From Cucumis sativus (lineage: Eukaryota; Streptophyta; Magnoliopsida; Cucurbitales; Cucurbitaceae): 64,000 nt of DNA. The stretch is taken from the NCBI RefSeq assembly GCF_000004075.3, contig NC_026657.2, positions 8,618,001-8,682,000 of the forward strand. Direction: 5' to 3'. How positions within the stretch are numbered: position 1 is the stretch's first letter; each line of letters starts with the position of its first letter. The notes under the pieces were generated by a model. That model worked only from the letters and a program-made list of their open reading frames with translations, ran no database searches and was not told the DNA's origin. Made by a program: the position numbers and the translations under genes. Shown piece by piece: positions 27,657 through 35,620 of this stretch.

Positions 27657-30600
27657 AACTCCTATGGGAGGCAGTAGTGGGAGAATTTTTTCAAATGGGC
27701 GAAAGCATGACAAGCCGTAGAGCCCACCTATCCCCTCCCTCGCTCGAAGCTACACAACCTGGTAGCATTTGCTTCTAGGATTGAGACCCTTATCACCAAC
27801 TCTTTAAGGAGCATTCCATCTAAGCGGCCAGCTACCGCATCGATTCCGCCTTCTCAAAGACTTCTTTCAACTAAGTCTCTAGGAATTAAACTCGATCAAG
27901 GACTTCTATCAAATAGAGTAGATGGTCTTCCATCTCTCCCAACCAGTCAGCGTGGGACTTACCCAACCCTTTCGTAGCCAACATGATTCACCAATAGCTT
28001 ATTTAAACCACTTAGTCAATTTGCCCATATACTAATTCTCTTTGTTTTGAGTTCCTTTTAATGCAATTCAGGTTTTGGATACGTTGATTGGTGATTTTTT
28101 TTCTTGGGAAGGCTCTTGTGCAGGTGGTGGTGTGCACAATGTGAATTGGGATACTACACAGCTTCCAAAATTGATGAAGGGTCTTGGCATCGATAACTCT
28201 AGACACCGTAATTTCAAAGTGGACTTGGAGAATCCTTGCTGAAGAATTTTTTACTGATGAGTTTTATAAAAAATAATAAAATATTATGTCTCTTCAATTG
28301 AGAGACATTGGCCTCAACCCATTCAGCATGGTTTCTTTAAGTCACCTTGAAAATCTATTAGACTATTAATCACATTATTTGATCTAAGGTTCAGATTTGT
28401 CTTGGAAATGGATCTCATGCATTGTTTTGGAGAGACCATCGGGTTGGTTGTGGCCTTGTTGCTATCATGTTGACTTTCTCATCTTGCTTTGCACTCAAAT
28501 CATACTGTGGCAAGTATGTAACCTAACTGAGCTTGAAACAATTGAATGGGTTTGTTCTCCCTTATTTCATTCATCTATCAATGACATTTCTCTTATTATA
28601 AAAATAAAAATAAAAAAATAAAAAGCTTTCGTCTTCATTGTTGTCTTTGAATTTTCAAAGTCTTGATGTTTTTTTTTTTTGGTGTAGCTTGGGCAGTTTG
28701 GTTTGTTGTTTTTGGTTCCTCTATTTATTTCTAGGCTCTTGTATTTTTTTTGTTCTATTGTTTCTTTGGGTGTTTTACTTATTTTGTCCCCTTTCAGAGA
28801 TTCTATCCTTGAACATTATTTTTCTTCCTTGTCACCTACCAATGAAAAGTTAGAAAAAATGAAAGAGCATGCATATGAATAAGAATTTTAAGTGTTACAT
28901 GCATAAATTCATATTAACATGAGAACAGATGGCAAGTATAAATAAATCCAATCATACAGCAATATCTATCTATCTATCTCTATATATATGTGAGTGTGTG
29001 TGAAAAATAAAAGTAAAAAAAGTAGCACACCTCAGCCACAGTCATATCTCTACATCCATCCTTCCACATTGTGACAAACATCCTCAAAGAATTATTTGTA
29101 ATTTCATATTCAGCTTCAAAGCCACTGCCTTCCTCAGAATTACCAAAATCATCTTTGACGGGGAGGCTACAATCTTCCTTAAATTTTTTGCTTGATGTTG
29201 AGGTTCCAGAAGTAGTGTGCCCTCGAGATCTAGATCTTCTTTTCCTTTTGAGTGTACCACTACCTATGCAGTGCTTCTGGCTGCCAATAGGAGTGGCATG
29301 GCCACTTACTTCACCTTTCAATCCAAGCCGCATCATCTCTTCAGTTGCAGATGGGTAAGGACAGCTACTTGGTCGATCAGCACTTTTATTGATTTGTAAT
29401 GAAAGTTTTAGATCATTGCTTGAGTCAGTGTCAACCTTTTTTTTTTCGTATGTGCTATCACCACTGCCTTCATCTCCTGAGCTTGATGAATCAAATCTAA
29501 CATGCTTGCCACAAAAGTCTTTGTGAACAGAAGAAAATGATTCAACTCGTTGAGATATTGCACTAAAACGCTCATCTAACTTTTCCTTCTGCAACGAGAA
29601 AAGAGGCCGCTTCTTCCCGTGCTTCTCATCATATTTTGTCAGATACTTACTGAAAGTATCAGCTTCTGATCTCCTGGCTTTTTTTACAACAGAAACATAG
29701 TCCCTACAACGACCAACTCATCTCACTCATGGAAAAGCAAATTCGTAACATCAAACTAAAATTACAAACTAGCATGAGCATATTAAATATTTATAGATGA
29801 TATGATGCATGAACCATAAATGAAAATATTCTTATTATTCTAGTGGTGATGCAATGACTGAGAGAACAAAATTACATACCCCAGTTTTTGAACACGTATT
29901 CCCAGCATTTCCCACTTTTCGACTGATAGCTTCCTGGAAATGAACTCCAAAAACTTTTCTACTGCTATTTTCTTATTACTACAAGCATCCACATCCATGA
30001 ACTCAAACAGGAAAGAAATAATATCCTCACCCGTTATTTTAAATACTTCAGTTACCTCAGAATCCACTGAGAAATAATGCAAAACAAGAGGATGACGCAG
30101 AAAAGGGCCCAGTCTCAACTCTTTAAATTCACCAACTCCTTCATACTTGCATATAGCCTCCTCCAATTCATATAACGTAGTAATTCTTCTCACCCCCACA
30201 AAGCAGTGAATAAATGAATTGATCTAAACCAATACAGACAAAACCAATAACGGACTTAATATAATTTTGACCGTAAATTTGTAGGTACACACTTATGTTT
30301 ATCAAAAATATGGTGTGACCTTCCATTATTTCTAGGGCCACTGTTACAGAGTGACACAAACTGAACAACTGACTTCTGATCCGTTACACCTGGTTCACAT
30401 GTGATATTTTGGTTCTATAGATAGAGGGAGAAGAACGATTAAATTCCAAATCTTCCCCCTAATGACGATCTATAGAACTTATTCCAGAGATTGTTCGGGG
30501 AAAACATAAAGGAAAGCAGATAAATGAAAATAAAGAAACTATCTCACGGTTGAAGAATCATTTTTAAGCTAATTTGAGATTTAATTGAAAGCTGTTGCGA

Positions 30601-31590
30601 TTTTTTTTCCATTAGAGTTCTAAAAATCAATAAAGCATTACCGTTGACTTGAAATCAATGGTTTTACTCTGCTCAGACAACAATCATTGAGCAACCAAAG
30701 ATACAACATCACTAATTATCATTGCTTGCAGAACAATTATTGCCTATGGCTGCAGACAAAACAAAATAACCCTGTTGCTAACGATCATACCTACAATTTT
30801 CTCATATTCGACATCTTCTGTATTTAGATAAAACTAAACTTCGAGTGGAAGGGATTGTCATTCTCTCCCCCTCTTCCACCCTGAATCCCCCGCCTACGGC
30901 CCGCGTGGGGCCAGACCAATATGAGTTTCCTTCTAGATAAAGGCCCTAGTAGACTAGTGCCGATAATTCCAGTCCACTCAAGTTCCCAGACAATCTATAC
31001 TTAATATAGACTCTATCCCCAATACTGACCAGATAAATCAAACAGTAGAGAGAGAGTAAAAGAGAAGTTTAAAATGTATTTTCTCAAGTTACCTTCCCTT
31101 CCCGCACCATGATGCGGTGAAGATCGCTGATTTCCTGCATACGATACCCTAAAGAATCCCATGAATCAACCTGGAGAATTGAAAGCGCTGATTGCACTAC
31201 CTTCCAAGCTGAGATGCTTTCCCCGGCCTCAAGAAGATTGGTGTGTGCCGTGGCTACAGCATGGTTGATCTTCGAGAGGTCTTTTCCCGCCTTCTTAGTC
31301 GAACTTTCCGGCTGTGAAGCTGTGGAAGCTTTGCGAAGGCGGACACCTGGATTGGGAGATTGTGGAAAGTGTAAACCGAAATTGGAAGGTGGAGAAAACT
31401 GAAAGCCAGTATTCTGCATAGGGAAGTTGACGTTCTGGTAAGGAATAAACCCAGGATGAGTTTGAAAAAATGGAACATTGTGATTCAGGTACGGCGCGTC
31501 TGGAAACTGCATTTGTGGTGGCAGCCGTTGCTGCCGCTGGCCGGAACCGTGATTACCGAAACTGGACGATCGACCGTACATCGCTCTCAA
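9138..31590 (-). CDS. NOV: Protein NO VEIN (NOV), 13 exons, 2,727 aa
   Basis: Exons (5' to 3'): 31093-31590, 29880-30223, 29031-29703, 26213-26317, 24795-24966, 20779-22535, 19564-19776, 13874-16141, 13306-13415, 12300-12702, 11902-12219, 10570-10827, 9138-10202. They total 8,184 bases and stay in phase throughout. Length is close to Arabidopsis NOV (about 2,729 aa as recalled), a nuclear protein needed for leaf vein formation, stem-cell maintenance and auxin-linked cell fate. The N-terminus is Pro/Gln-rich. Exon 3 has basic stretches such as KRKRRSRSRG, likely nuclear targeting. A sacsin/HSP90-like ATPase site starts with ELVQNADDN (about 1182-1190), continues with DVGNSTKKG, and ends with GYIGKKGIGFKSVF (1240-1253). 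The C-terminal NOV_C/DUF3883 domain covers about 2603-2694, with FDIVIEE and FIEVKST. Met at 31581 is an alternative start. Introns 3, 5, 6 and 7 are swollen by mobile-element relics, listed separately. Confidence 0.95.
16800..19150 (+). mobile_element. Degenerate LINE (non-LTR retrotransposon) in NOV intron 7
   Basis: It is antisense to NOV. The 5' part encodes an AP-endonuclease start (MKIQSWNVHHLNSG, then PSIVLLQETK at 16810-16930) and a later block GGDSWIVGGNFNVT near 17190. Reverse transcriptase traces follow: GIRQEDPLSNF near 17865, then the catalytic block as IVDDTLLFS near 18010, with V for the usual A of (F/Y)ADD. A zinc-knuckle-type end, FICNFLWEGSCG...HNVNW...GGLGI, lies at about 18420-18525. 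It ends in CAATGAAATGTTTCTTATC plus an A tail at about 19142-19150. Frames are broken by many stops and shifts and it is shorter than a full LINE, so it is dead. The part from 17300 to 17700 shows no LINE protein. Confidence 0.85.
20190..20575 (+). mobile_element. Ty3/gypsy reverse transcriptase-RNase H relic in NOV intron 6
   Basis: Translation near 20235-20295 gives PSKVDVIKHWLVPKDSKTVQ, the block after the gypsy RT palm (usually P.K..AI..WP.P). From 20390, LPNFNKPLLSYLDASGF and VLSKNCNPVEFSSEKLS match the RT-RNase H junction (F..PF.LE.DASG..GAVL...PVAF.S..L). Stop codons and a frameshift separate the parts. No LTRs or other domains are visible, so this is a small internal fragment, antisense to NOV. 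Confidence 0.75.
20613..20659 (+). repeat. CCCCCT hexanucleotide repeat
   Basis: About seven to eight copies of CCCCCT in a row, right after the gypsy relic in NOV intron 6. The minus (transcribed) strand is an AGGGGG repeat, which is G-quadruplex-prone. This is the most GC-rich short tract in the window. Confidence 0.9.
22748..22975 (+). mobile_element. Ty1/copia-type LTR remnant in NOV intron 5
   Basis: It begins TGTTAGAAATAGTGGGCTTG and runs through blocks that I recognise from short plant copia LTRs: CGTGTTTCCTAT, a CTTTATTATCGTAAGA stretch, TCTCCCTATACTAGAGC, then CACGTAAATTTGTGTTTG. No primer-binding site or copia protein follows, so it is a solo LTR or a fragment. The right edge is uncertain by 20-30 bases. 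Confidence 0.5.
23109..23438 (+). repeat. Two-copy tandem duplication, 165-bp unit
   Basis: Copy 1 is about 23109-23273 and copy 2 about 23274-23438. Shared words include AATTTGGCTGCTCC (23131 and 23296), GGACATTTGAAG and TGGTGGTGTTCCTTAAC. The copies differ at many scattered sites, so this is an old duplication. It lies downstream of the copia LTR in NOV intron 5; no coding match is recognised. Confidence 0.8.
24040..24490. repeat. AT-rich repeat with GATAGCAA tandem and inverted copies in NOV intron 5
   Basis: A 50-base word (GATRGCAAYTGATARCAC, then TTTCT..AATTGAAAGYTATYACTAATAGCA) occurs at 24176-24225 and 24261-24310, an 85-base period. GATAGCTTTCAATTTGAGAAA at 24346-24366 is the reverse complement of 24194-24214. 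Flanks carry AAATATAGTAAAT and the near-mirror ATATGGCTATTATTTT. It looks like a non-autonomous element of the family also seen at about 34.7, 46.8 and 52.7 kb. Confidence 0.6.
27230..28000 (+). other. Organelle-derived insertion, including a 16S rRNA segment, in NOV intron 3
   Basis: Base composition changes abruptly to mixed GC. At about 27622-27715 the sequence reads CAGCCACACTGGGACTGAG, then ACACGGCCC, GGGAGGCAGTAGTGGGAGAA and ATGGGCGAAAGC. This is the universal 330-390 block of bacterial-type 16S rRNA. The AATTTT after GGGAG favours the plastid over the mitochondrial gene. The flanks are not rRNA in order, so the whole may be a mitochondrial segment carrying plastid-derived DNA, or a mosaic of organellar pieces. 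It holds no complete gene. Outer limits are guessed from composition. Confidence 0.7.
28060..28615 (+). mobile_element. 5'-truncated LINE 3' end in NOV intron 3
   Basis: FFSWEGSC...GVHNVNW, then LPKLMKGLGI (about 28090-28195), is homologous to the zinc-knuckle region of the LINE at 16800-19150. Later text (LGNGSHALFWRDH near 28400) and the 3' end CAATGACATTTCTCTTATTA plus an A-rich (AAAAATA)n tail match LINE termini. It is in the same orientation as the larger LINE, antisense to NOV, with broken frames. A further T-rich stretch to about 28860, ending CAATGAAAAGTTAGAAAAAA, may be a second LINE tail. Confidence 0.7.
30224..31092 (-). other. NOV intron 1
   Basis: GTAACT donor and TTTAG acceptor. 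It holds nothing coding. A patch at about 30865-31020 with CCGCCTACGGCCCGCGTGGG is much more GC-rich than its surroundings and may be another foreign (possibly organellar) fragment; I could not identify it. Confidence 0.5.
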
Positions 31591-31703
31591 CTCCGATTGC
31601 GTGAGTTAGAAACTTAGTGGTTTCACATTCAATAACCTGAAATTGAATCGGCCGCTATTCCACTGTACACTTCGTCGGAATTTGAAGCGGAAGAGATACG
31701 GAC

Positions 31704-31734
31704 TTAGGGTTTAGGGTTTTGCTATTTGGCGGGA
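31704..31734 (-). promoter_or_regulatory. Twin telo-box and E2F-like site at the NOV 5' end
   Basis: Read on the NOV strand, TCCCGCCAAA (31725-31734) is followed by two overlapping AAACCCTAA telo-boxes (31704-31719). They lie 115-145 bases before the NOV start codon. TCCCGCCAAA fits the E2F consensus. Telo-boxes near plant transcription starts often go with genes active in dividing cells and can recruit Polycomb. The motifs are seen; their use here is inferred. Confidence 0.5.
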
Positions 31735-31739
31735 GCCGG

Positions 31740-33570
31740 TATGACGGTGCTCGGATTTACATATAGGTTTCCTTTTTTTCTTTTCCTTTCCTTTTTCAAA
31801 CATATAGGTTTCCTTCCTCCACATCGCTTCCCCTTTCTTTTTCATGTGTTTAATATTTTATGAAATTTGATGGACCAAAGTTTTTTTCTTTAACGTAACA
31901 ATTATACAATTATTTTAAATAATAAAAAAAAATAACAAACTATTTACTTTTATAATAAACCGACCAAATTCGTTATACCGAGTTTTTTCTCTAAATATTT
32001 TGTCAAATGTTCTAACTTTTCTCTTACGAATTTTCTAATCAAAATAACCTAAATTCCTTTTTTTTCTTCACTCCTCGACGAGGGAAGACCGCATGTTCGT
32101 AATTTTTAAAAAAGTGCCCCAATATATTATATATGTACTTGTTTTTCGTAAGGAGATTACAATAGGTGACTTCAATTAGTTAGCTAATAAAGTTGTTCTG
32201 GTCGTACAATTGACATTGTAGAATGGTGAAAATTTGTGCAACGGATTTATTTTATAAAAATTAATTAATATTGACTTACTGAAAATCCATAAGCTACCAG
32301 ATAATCATTTGTTTTAATTGGGTTGTGCAATACCATACGTACTGGGTTTACTTCTATCGCTATATGACTGACTTATATCATTCCAATATTTAAAAAGTGG
32401 ATGCGGTACGATGTTGAACGAATTGATATTTGTCGTTATGATGCATTTTGACGATGTTCTAATTGTAGTTGTGTTGTATGTATTATTAAAATATTGATAT
32501 TGATCTTTGTTTCTATGTGTAACCTTGCTTGAGACACTTGTTTCAAAATTGATATCAAATGTGTTTTTACTTTTAATGTAGATGGTAGATACACAGTTGA
32601 ATACGGTGCAAATGAATCGCAATATTGTGTTTGATGCATATAAGATAAAAGCTTGAGGTCAAACTTGAAAGACCACAGGCAATTGAAACACGAGCTTGAG
32701 TACGAGAGAGACTAATGATTGAACGTGGATAGCATAATTAATGTCGTTTATTTAAGGATTTTGTTCATTTGTAATTCGTCAACAGTTCTCATGTGCGTTG
32801 CGTATAATCATCAAACTTTGTATGAAATGTTCGATAACTTATATTCTTTTCAATTTCATCTGTCTACCATGCATGTTTGTGACGGTCGAACCTTTAATAC
32901 TGATGTTAACAATTTAAATTTTGCACTATTTGATCTGTGCTCATTTGATCACATTGTTGACTTAAATGAATGGTCGTAAAATGTACATATTCAATTTATA
33001 AGTAAAATTACATAATAACATGTGTCCCCCTCGATATCATGTTGGATACACGATCTGTTTCATTTAAGACAACATACAACAAATTACAACATCCATTTGT
33101 TATACATGTGATTGTTTGATCTCGCTTACGCACACATTCAGGTGTCAACAAATATCACATTAAATCAATCAATAGGTAGATGACTACCATAAACTGAACT
33201 AATAATGACCTCTTAGCTGATTGTTTAGAACACATGTTTAGATATGTTTTTTAATAACCACAACTCTTCAAATTTGGACGTTAAATGCATTATGTTTTAA
33301 CTCCTATAAATGACAGCTTAAAAAAACTATCCAAGTTAATGTCAAATTATCCTACCACACGTGTCTACGACTCACATAGTTTGAAAGTGGACGTAAGTTT
33401 TTCATCTAATTGACATGTTTGAACAATCCAAACAACAACTAATGTTACTATTTTTGTTTAATACATGTGGTACCACTTCGTAAAAGTAAGAAAATAAAAG
33501 GAAAGTTTGCAAAAACAACAAAAAAATAGAAGAAAAAAATGATAATAGAGCCTACGTTATTTACATTTTC

Positions 33571-33614
<44 letters not shown>

Positions 33615-34215
33615 TTCGTCATATTTGTCAAATTTGCAATATAAAAAAAAACATGTTACAATATAAAAAAAAGAAATAAGTACTATTAACGGTTTTTTTC
33701 TTTTCTAAATGACCACCTATTCGTTGCAAATAAAAAGTAAGAAAATGGAAAAGAAACAGAGAGTAAGAAAATGAAAAAAAAAAAGAGTAAGAAAATGAGA
33801 AAAAATAGTAAGAAAATGGAAAAAAAAATAAGAAAATGAAAAAAAAAGCAAGAAAATGAAAAGAAAAAAAGTAAGAAAATGAAAAGAAAAAAAAGTAAGG
33901 AAATGAAAAGAAAAAAAAGTAAGGAAATGAAAAGAAAAAAAGTAAGGAAATTAAAAAAAAGAAGTAAGAAAATTAAAAAAAAAGTAAGAAAATTAAAAAA
34001 AAATAGTAAGAAAATTAAAAAAAAAATAGTAAGAAAATTAAAAAAAAATAGTAAGAAAATGAAAAAAAAATAGTAAGAAAAATGAAAAAAAAGAAAAATG
34101 AAAAAAAGAAAAATGAAAAAAAAGAAAAATGAAAAAAAAGAAAAATGAAAAAAAAGAAAAATGAAAAAAAAGAAAAATGAAAAAAAAAATAGTAAGAAAA
34201 ATGAAAAAGAAAAAG
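31740..34215. other. AT-rich intergenic region between NOV and tRNA-Tyr
   Basis: Upstream DNA of NOV on the minus strand. There is no convincing gene; the short frames at 32314-32979 match nothing I know. An (AT)n tract spans about 33582-33611 and an A-rich minisatellite starts near 33735. Confidence 0.6.
33735..34210 (+). repeat. A-rich minisatellite, unit like GTAAGAAAATGAAAAAAAAA
   Basis: It consists of more than twenty degenerate copies of a 17-20 base unit made almost only of A, G and occasional T. It ends as a shorter 10-base AAAAATGAAA phase at about 34080-34180. Expansion of the first unit and then of a sub-unit explains the change of period. A 64-codon Lys-rich open frame here is a by-product. 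It abuts the 3' end of the tRNA gene. Confidence 0.9.
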
Positions 34216-34306
34216 TCCGACCTGCCGGATTCGAACCAGCGACCTAAGGATAACTGAGATGTTGCCTCACTACAGTCCTCCGCTCTACCAACTGAGCTAA
34301 GGTCGG
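34216..34306 (-). tRNA. tRNA-Tyr (anticodon GUA) with an 18-base intron
   Basis: Tyrosine tRNA; the 5' end is at 34306. The acceptor stem CCGACCT pairs with AGGTCGG and the discriminator is A. The A box lies within TTAGCTCAGTTGGTAGAGC and the B box is GGTTCGAATCC. The anticodon GTA is at 34271-34273. An 18-base intron (34252-34269) follows position 37, the usual place in plant tRNA-Tyr genes. The five-pair anticodon stem (GAGGA/TCCTT) forms only after the intron is removed. The mature length is 73 nt. T-rich runs just past the end (TTTTTCTTTTT) act as the Pol III terminator. Confidence 0.97.
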
Positions 34307-35454
34307 TTTGCGATGTAAGTTTGAAATTAAAAATAAATCTATAAATTAATTAGCTCATTAAGTTTGACTAATTTGTGTGATTGTAAAAGTGAAAGAATAA
34401 TTGTTACCGATAGAAAATAATGGAAAGTAGAAAAGTCGGAGCCTCAGATGAAAACATCTTTTAAACGTTTTCAAAAGTTTAAGAATAATATTGGTAAAAT
34501 AAGTTTAGTATCAAAGATTTGCTATTCTATCACGTCTATTAAAATTGAATAGTATTGCAACATTTTCATAAAAGTTTAAAATAATTTTTAAATAAATTAG
34601 GTTGATCTAACGGTAAAAAGATAACCAAGTCATAGTAACTTGATTGTTTTAAGAGAATAGCAGACAAATCAAAATATTTACAAATATAGTTAAATATTAG
34701 TAATAGATGCTGATATAGACATATGTCTATTCGTGTCTATCAAATAGGCTATGAAAAGCTGGTGTATTTATAAATATTTTCAATTACATTTGGAAATAAG
34801 ATATTTTTAAATAATGTAAAAAATATAGTATAAGAGAAACTATGGTAAAAAATGGGATAGTGAAGATAGTCGTGGACTCGACCCACTATAACAAAGGTCA
34901 ATGTTGCCATGTGTCTTTTCACCGTATATAAATATATCTGTTCCGTAAATAATAATAATGTAAAATGTATTTTTTGGTAACTTATTATTTTGCCAAGCTT
35001 AAAATTCGGGTAAGTATACCGTATCTATTTTATTTGTGATAACAAAACCTTTATAATCTACCTTTCTTAAATTGAAAAATGACGGATTAAAAAGTAATTT
35101 ACGCTTATTTACTAGTCATATTTTTTAAATTTACGTCGTGGAAAAAGAGGAGTAAGGAGTTTTTTTTACTGCAATTTCCCTAATTTATATTTAAAGTACG
35201 ATGGTTGTATAAATTCTTGTTGTGTTTCTAACTAAATATTATCTTCATCGCTTCGCCCGTGCTCAACACGCCCAGTTCTCCCGCGAATCTGCGCATGCCG
35301 GCATATAGAAATTCAAGAAATCGATTCAATTTCTTCCACCATCTTGTAGATCATCAGTGTATGAATTGCTAACTGTTTGGTTGTGCACGAATTGACGATC
35401 GAAATCGAAGCAGAATCTCCAACTCTGTGCAGTGCACACACTCATCCCTCAACC
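34307..35454. other. Intergenic region upstream of the RRT-like gene
   Basis: AT-rich. It carries a repeat-like piece at about 34670-34850 (AAATATAGTTAAATATTAG, ATAGACATATGTCTAT) related to the elements at 24.1 and 52.7 kb. The promoter of the RRT-like gene should lie in the last few hundred bases; CGCCCGTGCTCAACACGCCC near 35255 marks a GC rise toward the start site. Confidence 0.5.
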
Positions 35455-35532
35455 ATGAGAAGGTTATTATTGGATCTTGGGTTTCTCATACATTTTTCTT
35501 ATTCAGGTTGTGATGTTTCCTCGTTGTCTTAG
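35455..35532 (+). other. Upstream ORF (25 aa) in the RRT-like 5' leader
   Basis: An ATG in fair context (CAACCATGA) opens a 25-codon frame with a hydrophobic middle, ending at TAG 35530-35532, about 90 bases before the main ATG. It counts only if this stretch stays in the mature leader; a CTGCAG acceptor at 35571 could remove part of it. Confidence 0.4.
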
Positions 35533-35620
35533 AACTTGAAATTTCCACTTCCTTCGCTGCAGATCCGGGCACCATTTACATCGGTCTCACGTGAAGCAAG
35601 GTGCCGGAGGATTGAAGAGC

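Noticed and set aside
33879-34073. Lys-rich 64-residue open frame
   Set aside because: A by-product of the A-rich minisatellite; no natural protein composition.
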